Translations under genes and position numbers: made by a program | Notes under the pieces: generated by a model | Seen by the model: only the letters and a program-made list of their open reading frames with translations | The model's database searches: none | What the model was told of the DNA's origin: nothing | Shown here: positions 1 through 6,217 of the stretch, piece after piece | Numbering within the stretch: the first letter of the stretch is position 1 | How the letters are laid out: each line of letters starts with the position of its first letter | From: Chitinophagaceae bacterium | GTDB taxonomy: Bacteria > Bacteroidota > Bacteroidia > Chitinophagales > Chitinophagaceae | NCBI GenBank assembly: GCA_021738605.1 | Contig: JAIPBY010000146.1 | Coordinates: forward strand, 1 to 6,217 | Direction: 5' to 3' | DNA length: 6,217 nt

Positions 1-2216
1 TAGCTGAACAGGCCATCAGAGAGGGTTTCATAGAAGTAGGCAATCATCGGATACTTCTTTGAAGGGTCAAAGTTTTCAGGCTTGTAAACAATGCCTGTGG
101 TCATTTTTCCATCATATGCCTTCCAGGAAAACAACTCCGCTTTCATCCAGTTGTACTGTGCTTGTTGCGGATTGATGCTGCTGAATGTTGTTTCCTTCAC
201 CAAATCAGTGGAGAAATGGATATTGGGAGAGGATGCAAAGCTTTCTTTGGTGTAGATGTAAGCAGTAGCATTTTTCGCCTTGGTGGGAAAGCCCATGGCA
301 AAGGCCCCTGTTTGAAGGACATTGATGGATGCATTGGGCATCAATTGCATGGTGCCTACGCCAGCATGTTTTGTTTTTTCATCAAAGATTCTGAGGTGAA
401 TGGTTTGCCCTGCCTGAACAGTACGCTCCTCCGGATCCATGGGGATGTAGCGATAGCTGTGATGGGCCTTTCTTCCGTTTCCTGCTGTGATGTTGATGGG
501 GGCTGCCAATCCTCTGGGATCCAGCTTCCAGATATCATACCTGTCGTACACGTAGAGGGCTTCATCATTCTTCTGCCAACGCATTGGGCCGTATGGAGAT
601 GGATCAGCAGGCATGTCATTTTCTTCATCATACAGCTTGACAGGAACCTGTTTGCTGATGTTGATGTTTTGCCCTTCATGGTAAGAAAAATAATGCCTTT
701 GCTTTGCATCATACCAAACCACGTGATTTCCGTCTGGTGAAAACTGCGGCATACCAGACAGGTCCTTGGCAATGATTTTTTTGGATCCTGTAATGGGATC
801 TACCAGATAAATATCTTTTTTGGTTCCACCTTCCCACTGGCTGGCTACCCTTTTGCCTTTGTCGCTCATACCGAGGAATTGTTTTCCATCACCTTCTGCA
901 GCAATCATTACCTGTGGGAGATCAAGATCAGCCAGCTGGGTCAGTTTTTTTGTAGACAGGTCTACCATGGCCAAGTAGGATTTCCGGTTTTCCATCTCTG
1001 CTGTCCGCAGTTGATATGGCTGCAAATAATCATCGTTGTAATGCCAAACATCCACCTTTACCAGATCCATGTCGATAAGTGTGGTATCCTTGATAGGCTT
1101 GATGGGCGCGGTTCCCAGGAAAAGACGCTTGCCTGATTTGCTGAAATTGGGGGCATAGTTTTCACTGATGGTCCAGTTGATCTTCATGCCTTGCGTAAAC
1201 TTGTCTGCCAAAACGGTAGCCGCTGCATCGCCATTCTGCCAGTACCATAATTTATGAAACTTCTGTAAAGACTTGAAAGCACTGTCGCGTTCTGCAACAA
1301 ATGCAATTTGGTATCCATCCTCATCAATGGCAAAATTCCTGAAATCATTTCCTCCTACCAACAGGGTATCAAAACGGTCTTCAACAGCACGCCAGATATA
1401 CACCATTGGCTTGATGTTTTTGTTGGATTTGCTGGAAGAAGATTCAACCAACAGGATCTTGCCGTTTTCGCTCCAGAGATAATCGCTTGTCAAGGGGAGT
1501 GTCTTGGGATTTTTTTGCCCCAGCCTCAGCACCACAAGTTCAGTGCCTTCTTGAACGGGCGTTGCAGCGCCGTCATCACCTTCTGCATCAAGCATCTCAT
1601 CATCATTCTCCCCTGTTGTAGTCAATTTTCTTTTTTGTTTTTTTTCTGGCACCTGCTCAATGATGAGCGGAATCTGTTTTTTGGATGTATCCTGTTTTTT
1701 GGCAGCAGTATCCTTCGCCATGGTCATCTTTACTGAATCTGAAGGCTTTTTAATCAATTGGTAAGCCAGCAAACCACCAGCTTTTTCAGGCATCTTGTAT
1801 GAACTGACACCAGCAATTTTCTCTAATGAACGTTGACTGAGATCAAAAATACCCAGGGAATCTTTGGGAAATTCATCGGGTCTTTTTTTCTTGATTTTAG
1901 CATTTCTGGTGTCTACAAAAAAAGGCTTTATTTTAAAGACAAGAAAACGGCTGTCTTCTGAAAAGGAGATAGAATAACCCCTTGGGATGGTTGTAGAAAA
2001 GGAAGAATCTGTCTTTTGCAAGACCAATTGTCCGTCTCCTTCCTGAGGATCTACCGTATAGGCAATCCATGATCCATCATTGTTGATTTTTCGTTCACCC
2101 AGTGACTGCCATCCATCATAAACGGTATGGTCCAACGGCTTTTTTTGGCTCCAACCCATAAGACTGAAGCAAAGGAATGACAATACAAACAGGAATGATT
2201 TTTGACAGAAGAGCAT
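1..2216 (-). CDS. Secreted S9 family peptidase (DPP IV / prolyl oligopeptidase type), C-terminus beyond the window
   Basis: Open without a stop from the ATG at 2216 to base 1, giving 738 residues and two bases of the next codon. Residues 1-23 form a type I signal peptide (hydrophobic FLFVLSFLCFSLM, then GWSQ), with no lipobox cysteine, so export to the periplasm is expected. Residues 30-690 are the N-terminal beta-propeller, opening with GERKINNDGSWIAYTV and containing blade signatures such as FSEDSRFLVF (85-94) and FSPDGNHVVWYD (492-503). Residues 155-222 are a lysine-rich then acidic low-complexity segment, probably a surface loop. From about 693 (LFSWKAYDGKMTTGIVYKP, then KYPMIAYFYE at 721-730) the alpha/beta-hydrolase domain begins. 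The Ser-Asp-His triad, expected within the next 200-250 residues, is not visible, so activity cannot be judged. Family members cleave peptides, often after proline; the substrate here is unknown. It is the last visible gene of the minus-strand cluster, 49 bases after the permease. No in-frame start lies just upstream of the chosen ATG. Confidence 0.93.
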   Translation of the reverse strand, partial: MLFCQKSFLFVLSFLCFSLMGWSQKKPLDHTVYDGWQSLGERKINNDGSWIAYTVDPQEGDGQLVLQKTDSSFSTTIPRGYSISFSEDSRFLVFKIKPFFVDTRNAKIKKKRPDEFPKDSLGIFDLSQRSLEKIAGVSSYKMPEKAGGLLAYQLIKKPSDSVKMTMAKDTAAKKQDTSKKQIPLIIEQVPEKKQKRKLTTTGENDDEMLDAEGDDGAATPVQEGTELVVLRLGQKNPKTLPLTSDYLWSENGKILLVESSSSKSNKNIKPMVYIWRAVEDRFDTLLVGGNDFRNFAIDEDGYQIAFVAERDSAFKSLQKFHKLWYWQNGDAAATVLADKFTQGMKINWTISENYAPNFSKSGKRLFLGTAPIKPIKDTTLIDMDLVKVDVWHYNDDYLQPYQLRTAEMENRKSYLAMVDLSTKKLTQLADLDLPQVMIAAEGDGKQFLGMSDKGKRVASQWEGGTKKDIYLVDPITGSKKIIAKDLSGMPQFSPDGNHVVWYDAKQRHYFSYHEGQNINISKQVPVKLYDEENDMPADPSPYGPMRWQKNDEALYVYDRYDIWKLDPRGLAAPINITAGNGRKAHHSYRYIPMDPEERTVQAGQTIHLRIFDEKTKHAGVGTMQLMPNASINVLQTGAFAMGFPTKAKNATAYIYTKESFASSPNIHFSTDLVKETTFSSINPQQAQYNWMKAELFSWKAYDGKMTTGIVYKPENFDPSKKYPMIAYFYETLSDGLFS

Positions 2217-2265
2217 GTGGTGTGGAATTTGGGTTGAAATTAACGAATTGGCCGTAAAAAACAGT

Positions 2266-3153
2266 TCAATTGTTGTTCTTTTGAGCACCTGAATCACGCC
2301 AAACTTTCACCGTTTGCAATACCACCGTCAGGATGATGATGGAAATACCGGCATAAAAGGATGGGCCCAGCGTTTTGTGTTCATTGTAGAACAAAAAAGC
2401 CAGCAGGATGCCATAAACAGGTTCCAGGTTGAAGGTGAGGTTAACGGTGAATGGCGATACTTTTGAAAGTGCCCTTACCGAAAGATTAAAGGCAAGAACG
2501 GTGCAGAACAGGCTCATGAACAAAAGCCAAAACAGGTCTTTGGGATTGGGAAGATAGGTTGTTACAGGACTAAACATCAAGTAAACGGGAACAACAAAAT
2601 TCAGGACCATCCACCCCCCTCCAATTTCATAAAAAGTGATGGTATCTGCATCATGCTTACCGACAAACCTTTTGTTGAGGATGGGGAAAATGGTGGCCAG
2701 GAAGGCTGAGGTGATGCCGAAGATAATTCCTGTTCTGAAGTGCTGGTCAAAATGAAAAATCAGGTATACACCGAGCATGACCAATATACCAAGCAATACT
2801 TCAGTCATGATCGGTTTCCTATTAGAAATCAATGGATCAAGAAATGATGAAAAAAATCCAACTGCAGAAAAACAGACAAGGGCAATGGAAATATTGGCAT
2901 ATTTGATGGATCCATAAAAGGTTACCCAGTGAAGGGCGATGATACCACCAATGCCAATGAGCGGCAGCATTTTTTTCCAGTGAAGCAGTTTAATCTTTTT
3001 TGAAAACATTGAAATGGCCAGCAAAATCAGGGCGGAGAAAAACATGCGGTACCAAACCAACAAAGATTCATTCACGGTAATCAATCGGCCCAAAACACCG
3101 GTAAATCCTGCAAGAAAGACGGAGAGGTGAAGTTGCAGGAGGGCTTTTTTCAT
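2266..3153 (-). CDS. EamA/DMT superfamily permease, ten transmembrane helices
   Basis: Complete protein of 295 residues from ATG to TGA, the usual length for the drug/metabolite transporter superfamily. Hydrophobic segments fall near residues 6-26, 31-50, 63-82, 86-107, 115-134, 140-159, 173-195, 206-225, 236-256 and 264-283, matching the 5+5 duplicated EamA fold. The second repeat carries the typical end, FNLEPVYGILLAFLFYNE (241-258), with the conserved Pro and the Glu of the last loop; the first repeat has WYRMFFSALILL (34-45). The C-terminal tail is short and polar and ends in NNN. Members sit in the inner membrane and mostly export amino acids, nucleosides or other metabolites; nothing in the sequence fixes the substrate. 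It starts 22 bases after the glycosyltransferase stop, without a Shine-Dalgarno sequence, and is followed after 49 bases by the S9 peptidase, so co-transcription is likely. A functional link to either neighbour is not shown. Confidence 0.93.
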   Translation of the reverse strand: MKKALLQLHLSVFLAGFTGVLGRLITVNESLLVWYRMFFSALILLAISMFSKKIKLLHWKKMLPLIGIGGIIALHWVTFYGSIKYANISIALVCFSAVGFFSSFLDPLISNRKPIMTEVLLGILVMLGVYLIFHFDQHFRTGIIFGITSAFLATIFPILNKRFVGKHDADTITFYEIGGGWMVLNFVVPVYLMFSPVTTYLPNPKDLFWLLFMSLFCTVLAFNLSVRALSKVSPFTVNLTFNLEPVYGILLAFLFYNEHKTLGPSFYAGISIIILTVVLQTVKVWRDSGAQKNNN

Positions 3154-3175
3154 GAAAATGGCTACAATTGGTGGA

Positions 3176-3919
3176 TCAGCTTTTCTTTTGTTTTTTGCTA
3201 TGGCCGCCGAACAGGTATTGCATTTGCATGGAGATTACGCCTACAATACCTTCCTGGATAATGCCTTTGGTCATTTTGGAAGCCCCAAATTTTCTGTCCC
3301 TGAAGGTGATGGGTACTTCCTTGATCTTGAAGCCAAGTTTCCAGGCGGTAAACTTCATTTCAATTTGAAAAGCATAGCCAACAAACCGAATGGATTTCAG
3401 ATCCATGGTGGTGAGAACTTTTCTGGAATAACATACAAAACCAGCCGTGGCATCATTTACCGGAAGCCAGGTGATGAGCTTGCTGTAGAGCGCTCCGGCT
3501 GTAGAGATGAGTTTTCTGCTCAGGGGCCAGTTTTCAATCTTCCCTCCGCAAACATACCTCGACCCCACTGCCATATCTGCACCACCTGCATGACAGGCAT
3601 CGTATAATCTTTCGAGATCGTTGGGATCATGGGAGAAATCGGCATCCATTTCAAAAACATAATCATAACTGTTGGCCAAGGCCCATTCAAAACCTGCAAT
3701 ATAGGCGGTTCCCAGCCCCAACTTTCCGGCTCTCTCGACGAGAAAAAGTTCATTGGGATGAAGCTGTTGCATTGATTTTACGATATCAGCCGTACCATCA
3801 GGGGAATTATCATCAATGATCAATAGATGGTATTGTTGACCAAGATTGATGACGGCATCAATGATGTGTTGGATGTTTTCTTTTTCCTTGTAGGTTGGTA
3901 TGATGACGAGTTTCTTCAA
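3176..3919 (-). CDS. Polyprenol-phosphate mannosyltransferase-like GT2 glycosyltransferase (DPM1 type), TTG start
   Basis: Complete protein of 247 residues. It is a GT-A fold family 2 glycosyltransferase of the dolichyl/polyprenyl-phosphate mannose synthase group, which transfers a hexose from GDP-mannose (or a related nucleotide sugar) to a polyprenyl phosphate on the cytoplasmic face of the membrane. Visible motifs are VIIPTYKEKENI (5-16), DDNSPDGT (36-43), the metal-binding MDADFSHDP (91-99), SRYVCGG (120-126), NDATAGFVCYSRKVL (155-169), GYAFQIEMKF (181-190) and FRDRKFGASKM (206-216). There is no C-terminal membrane anchor or GtrA domain, as in the human catalytic subunit DPM1; the tail SKKQKKS is strongly basic and might touch the membrane (inference). 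The start codon is TTG: upstream in frame there is no ATG or GTG before a TGA at 3961-3959, and the family begins at this residue. It follows the exonuclease stop by 22 bases. The sugar could be mannose or glucose; the sequence does not decide it. Confidence 0.92.
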   Translation of the reverse strand: MKKLVIIPTYKEKENIQHIIDAVINLGQQYHLLIIDDNSPDGTADIVKSMQQLHPNELFLVERAGKLGLGTAYIAGFEWALANSYDYVFEMDADFSHDPNDLERLYDACHAGGADMAVGSRYVCGGKIENWPLSRKLISTAGALYSKLITWLPVNDATAGFVCYSRKVLTTMDLKSIRFVGYAFQIEMKFTAWKLGFKIKEVPITFRDRKFGASKMTKGIIQEGIVGVISMQMQYLFGGHSKKQKKS

Positions 3920-3941
3920 ATCAGTGTTTCTATAAATTGCC

Positions 3942-4718
3942 TTAAGTTGTTTTGGGTTTCAGCATGACGCGGTTGAAAATTTCAGTGAGCTTGAGTTTTG
4001 TATGCAGTGAGAATTCACTTTTCATGATCCAGTCGTAGTAAGATGGCTCAGTCTTCAACACATCTACAACGGTTTTGCCCTTGTGCTTACCGAAATTAAA
4101 AACTTCCTTACCGTTTTCAATGACCATTCTTCTTGCAAAGTCTACGATTTGATCCTCTCCAACAACCTTCATCACGGTATCAATGGAATTGCCCAATTGG
4201 GGATATTTGTTGATCTGGGCGAGAAATACTTCGAAAGTAGCATTGATGTCTGTTTCTGCTGAATGGGCATTCTCCAGGTTTTTTTCACAATAAAACTTGT
4301 AGGCGGCAGAAAGCGTACGGGGCTCCATCTGGTGGTAAATCTTTTGAACATCCAGCAAACGTTTTCCTTGAATATCAAATTCCAGTCCGGCACGCAGGAA
4401 TTCTTCAGCCAATAATGGCCAGTCAAACTTATTTGAATTGTACCCTCCCAGGTCTGCCCCTTCAAGGTATTGCCTGATTTCATTGGCAATCTGCTTGAAG
4501 GTTGGGGCGTCCTTGACCATCTCATCTGTAATGCCATGAATGGCCGAAACCTCTGCAGGAATGGGTTTCTCAGGATTGATCAACCTCCGCTTCATTTGCC
4601 TGCTGCCATCCGTAGAAACCTTGAGCATTGCAATTTCCACCACCCTGTCCTGTGTCAGGCTTAGGCCTGTTGTTTCAAGGTCTAAAAATACAATGGGTCG
4701 GAGCAGATCAATTTCCAT
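3942..4718 (-). CDS. DnaQ-like 3'-5' exonuclease (DEDDh) with ExoX-like C-terminal domain
   Basis: From the ATG at 4718 the protein has 258 residues. It belongs to the DnaQ-like DEDDh superfamily, which removes nucleotides from 3' ends of DNA or RNA in the cytoplasm using two metal ions. All five catalytic residues are present: Asp and Glu of FLDLETTG (11-18, D13 and E15), Asp of SNKFDWPLL (D99), and His and Asp of NAHSAETD (H152, D157). After the exonuclease domain (to about residue 170), residues 206-248 form a second small module, FNFGKHKGKTVVDVL followed by PSYYDWIM, resembling the C-terminal domain of exodeoxyribonuclease X-like proteins. A GTG six codons upstream (4736) is also in frame; I prefer the ATG because family members begin a few residues before the first motif, but neither start has a Shine-Dalgarno sequence. 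It is the first gene of the minus-strand cluster. It could be a repair exonuclease or a free-standing proofreading-like nuclease; the context does not say which. Confidence 0.92.
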   Translation of the reverse strand: MEIDLLRPIVFLDLETTGLSLTQDRVVEIAMLKVSTDGSRQMKRRLINPEKPIPAEVSAIHGITDEMVKDAPTFKQIANEIRQYLEGADLGGYNSNKFDWPLLAEEFLRAGLEFDIQGKRLLDVQKIYHQMEPRTLSAAYKFYCEKNLENAHSAETDINATFEVFLAQINKYPQLGNSIDTVMKVVGEDQIVDFARRMVIENGKEVFNFGKHKGKTVVDVLKTEPSYYDWIMKSEFSLHTKLKLTEIFNRVMLKPKTT

Positions 4719-4746
4719 ATGATGAATTATCGCCACAAGATAAGCT

Positions 4747-4780
4747 GAAAAATAAGTGCGAAGAAGTATTTTACCATCAA
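4747..4780 (-). promoter_or_regulatory. Candidate promoter for the exonuclease-glycosyltransferase-permease-peptidase cluster
   Basis: On the minus strand, TATTTTTC (4754-4747) matches seven of eight positions of the Bacteroidota -7 element TAnnTTTG (counting the two free positions), about 30 bases before the exonuclease ATG. A TTG (4780-4778) lies upstream, but the spacer of 23 bases is long. An alternative pair is TTG at 4840-4838 and TATTTTAA at 4818-4811, with a better spacer of 19 bases but a poorer -7. If the first is right, transcription would begin near 4740 and leave a short leader, favouring the ATG at 4718 over the GTG at 4736. Confidence 0.3.
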
Positions 4781-4874
4781 TTTATGGGAAAATAAACTGT
4801 GAGGGTTGCGTTAAAATACTGATTTTAAAGAAAAAAACAATGCTGAAAATATTAAAAGCCTCAGAATTGAGTTC

Positions 4875-4882
4875 TATATTTG
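4875..4882 (+). promoter_or_regulatory. Bacteroidota -7 promoter element of the small lipoprotein gene
   Basis: TATATTTG is an exact match to the TAnnTTTG -7 consensus of Bacteroidota primary sigma factor promoters, placed 18 bases before the ATG at 4901. No good -33 TTG is seen at the normal distance; the region around 4850-4856 is simply AT-rich. Transcription would start near 4888, leaving a leader of roughly a dozen bases without a Shine-Dalgarno sequence, only A-rich sequence. Confidence 0.55.
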
Positions 4883-4900
4883 TAAATCAAAACCATTTAC

Positions 4901-5026
4901 ATGAGAAAGCCTGTTGTTTTGTTGTTCATACTTGCATCCATTATCGTTTTCAGTTCTTGCACCACTTACCGTGGTTCTGCAGGTGGCGGTTGTCAGATGA
5001 ACAGAAACCTGGTTGGTTACAAATAG
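4901..5026 (+). CDS. Very small lipoprotein of unknown function (41 residues)
   Basis: ATG to TAG, 41 codons. Residues 1-19 are a lipoprotein signal peptide: basic MRK, a hydrophobic core (VVLLFILASIIVF), then S-S-C with the lipidated cysteine at position 20. After processing only 22 residues would remain, CTTYRGSAGG up to residue 29, then GCQMNRNLVGYK, with one further cysteine (C31) and a Gly-Tyr near the end. Such short proteins with a GC...GY tail occur in Bacteroidota as hypothetical lipoproteins (recalled, not searched); no function is known to me. Support for a real gene comes from the complete lipobox, an exact -7 promoter element 18 bases upstream, and a terminator 20 bases downstream. 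It is a single-gene unit, divergent from the exonuclease cluster and convergent with metY. A 95-residue frame over the same stretch (4756-5043) has no recognisable features and begins well before the promoter, so I do not call it. Confidence 0.78.
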   Translation: MRKPVVLLFILASIIVFSSCTTYRGSAGGGCQMNRNLVGYK

Positions 5027-5046
5027 ACATCATCAACCCATGATAT

Positions 5047-5074
5047 AAAAAAAGAGGCCTTATGGCCTCTTTTT
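5047..5074. terminator. Bidirectional rho-independent terminator
   Basis: An 11-bp perfect inverted repeat, AAAAAGAGGCC (5049-5059) and GGCCTCTTTTT (5064-5074), encloses a four-base TTAT loop. The seven-base GC-containing core (AGAGGCC/GGCCTCT) is flanked by an A tract on the left and a T tract on the right, so a transcript from either direction ends in a hairpin and U run. It sits between the stop of the plus-strand lipoprotein (5026) and the stop of the minus-strand metY gene (5093), the expected place for a shared terminator of convergent genes. Confidence 0.88.
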
Positions 5075-5092
5075 CTTTTTGGCTATCGGCCA

Positions 5093-6217
5093 TCAGGCAA
5101 AAACCTGATGAAACGACTGCTCAAAATCTGCCTTGATGTCCTCAATATGTTCAATGCCCACGCTGATTCTGATCAGGTTGGACAATACTCCTGATTTCTC
5201 TTGTTCCTCTTCGCTCAATTGTTCGTGGGTGGTGGATGCAGGGTGTATGGCCAGTGTTTTGGCATCACCTACATTGGCCAGATGGCTGATCAGCTTCAGC
5301 CCATTGATGAACTTCTTGCCATTTTCTGCACCTCCCTTGATGCCGAACTGAAGCACACCTCCGAACCCATTTTGTAAGTATGTCTTTGCAAGTGCATGGT
5401 AAGGATTGTTGCTCAACCCCGGATACCAAACAAAATCCACTGAGGGATGTGATTCCAACCACTGGGCCAATGCCAAGGCATTCTCAGCATGTCTTTGAAC
5501 CCTTAGTGATAAGGTTTCAAGCCCTTGCAAGAGCATGAATGAATTGAATGGACTCTGGGATGGTCCAAAATCGCGCAGGCCTTCTACCCTTGCCCGGATA
5601 ATGAAAGCAATATTGGGCATGCCCAGTGGATTGCCTTCTCCAAACACATCCCAGAATTTCAAGCCATGGTAACCTTCGGAAGGTTCTGTGAATTGAGGGA
5701 ATTTACCATTGCCCCAGTTATAATTTCCTCCATCTACAATAACACCACCGATACTGGTTCCATGTCCGCCTATCCATTTGGTGGCTGATTCCACCACAAT
5801 GTTGGCACCATGCTTGATGGGTTGTGCAAGGTATCCGCCGGCGCCGAAAGTATTGTCTACAATCAGTGGCAGGTCATGTTTTTGGGCAAGGGCTGCAAAT
5901 TGCTTGAAATCAGGAATGTTCAACCGGGGGTTTCCAATGGTTTCAATATAGATGGCCTTTGTCTTTTCATCAATCAGTTTCTCAAAATTCAACGGATCGT
6001 CTCCTTCTGCAAACCTGGCTTCAATACCAAGCCTTTTGAAGGCCACTTTAAACTGGTTATAGGTTCCTCCATACACATAGGAGCTGCTGATAAAATTATC
6101 ACCCGCTTGAAGGATGTTGTTCAATGCCAAAAACTGTGCTGCCTGGCCAGAAGAAGTGGCCAATGCGGCAACACCACCTTCGAGTGCTGCGATGCGTTTT
6201 TCAAAAACATCGGTGGT
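5093..6217 (-). CDS. metY: O-acetylhomoserine sulfhydrylase-type PLP enzyme (Cys/Met metabolism), N-terminus beyond the window
   Basis: The frame is open from base 6217 to the stop at 5093, giving 374 residues; about 50-60 N-terminal residues are missing compared with the usual ~430. The fragment begins TTDVFEKRIAALEGG, and ATSSGQAA follows as the PLP phosphate-binding loop. Further on are YVYGGTYNQF, VDNTFGAGGYLAQP with the Asp that contacts the pyridine nitrogen, and SATKWIGGHGT, whose Lys (residue 147 of the fragment) forms the Schiff base. The insert after it (KFPQFTEPSEGYHG...FWDVFGEGNP) is typical of O-acetylhomoserine aminocarboxypropyltransferases and absent from shorter cystathionine gamma-synthases and lyases. 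These cytoplasmic enzymes make homocysteine (or methionine) from O-acetylhomoserine and sulfide or methanethiol. A TTG at 6163 is in frame but lies inside the conserved domain and is not the start. The gene runs toward the terminator at 5047-5074. Cystathionine gamma-synthase activity is the main alternative. Confidence 0.92.
   Translation of the reverse strand, partial: TTDVFEKRIAALEGGVAALATSSGQAAQFLALNNILQAGDNFISSSYVYGGTYNQFKVAFKRLGIEARFAEGDDPLNFEKLIDEKTKAIYIETIGNPRLNIPDFKQFAALAQKHDLPLIVDNTFGAGGYLAQPIKHGANIVVESATKWIGGHGTSIGGVIVDGGNYNWGNGKFPQFTEPSEGYHGLKFWDVFGEGNPLGMPNIAFIIRARVEGLRDFGPSQSPFNSFMLLQGLETLSLRVQRHAENALALAQWLESHPSVDFVWYPGLSNNPYHALAKTYLQNGFGGVLQFGIKGGAENGKKFINGLKLISHLANVGDAKTLAIHPASTTHEQLSEEEQEKSGVLSNLIRISVGIEHIEDIKADFEQSFHQVFA

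Noticed and set aside
162..740. A 192-codon plus-strand frame, and similar ones at 879-1136 and 1308-1736.
   Set aside because: All are antisense to the continuous S9 peptidase frame, which reads without a stop from 2216 to 1 with clear family motifs.
3152..3607. A 151-codon plus-strand frame starting next to the permease start.
   Set aside because: It lies entirely antisense to the glycosyltransferase, whose motifs are complete on the minus strand; the plus-strand product has no recognisable domain.
4719..4736. A GTG start at 4736 adding six residues to the exonuclease.
   Set aside because: The added residues are not part of the domain and the ATG at 4718 fits the family better; the choice is not certain because neither has a Shine-Dalgarno sequence.
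4756..5043. A 95-codon plus-strand frame in the region of the small lipoprotein.
   Set aside because: It is in a different frame from the lipoprotein, begins before the -7 element, spans the AT-rich promoter region and shows no domain or signal peptide.
5093..6163. A metY start at the TTG at 6163, giving a 356-residue protein.
   Set aside because: The frame stays open to 6217 and the 18 residues upstream (TTDVFEKRIAALEGGVAA) are conserved family sequence, so the true start is outside the window.
1..6217. tRNA or rRNA genes, CRISPR repeats, insertion sequences, riboswitches or a defence or biosynthetic system.
   Set aside because: The window is almost fully occupied by six ordinary genes; I found no direct repeats, transposase motifs, or structured leader in the short gaps.

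Overview
The window looks like ordinary chromosomal DNA from a member of the Bacteroidota, most likely close to Chitinophagaceae. The evidence is the style of the proteins (a large secreted S9 peptidase beginning with a type I signal peptide and a GERxIxNDG motif, and a tiny lipoprotein with an S-S-C lipobox), the absence of Shine-Dalgarno sequences before the starts, and an exact Bacteroidota -7 promoter element (TAnnTTTG) upstream of the lipoprotein. The taxonomic call is inference from these features; no rRNA or marker gene is present.

Layout. Six genes are supported. Reading leftward from 4718, four genes lie head to tail on the minus strand with gaps of only 22, 22 and 49 bases: a DEDDh 3'-5' exonuclease (4718-3942), a dolichol-phosphate-mannose-synthase-like GT2 glycosyltransferase starting at a TTG codon (3919-3176), a ten-helix EamA/DMT permease (3153-2266), and a secreted S9 peptidase (2216 to beyond base 1, lacking its C-terminal catalytic domain here). 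No terminator is visible between them, so they probably form one transcription unit. The S9 gene is open from its ATG to the window edge without a stop.

Divergent from this unit, after an AT-rich promoter region of about 180 bases, lies a very small plus-strand gene (4901-5026) for a 41-residue lipoprotein. It ends at a strong inverted repeat with T tracts on both sides (5047-5074), which can terminate transcription from both directions. Converging on it from the right is an O-acetylhomoserine sulfhydrylase-type PLP enzyme (MetY), whose N-terminus lies beyond base 6217.

The genes do not form an evident pathway: DNA processing, polyprenyl-phosphate sugar synthesis, small-molecule transport, periplasmic peptide hydrolysis and methionine/cysteine synthesis are mixed, as is common in housekeeping clusters of this phylum. 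I see no mobile element, CRISPR array, RNA gene, defence system or biosynthetic cluster, and nothing that amounts to a new system. The least explained item is the small lipoprotein.
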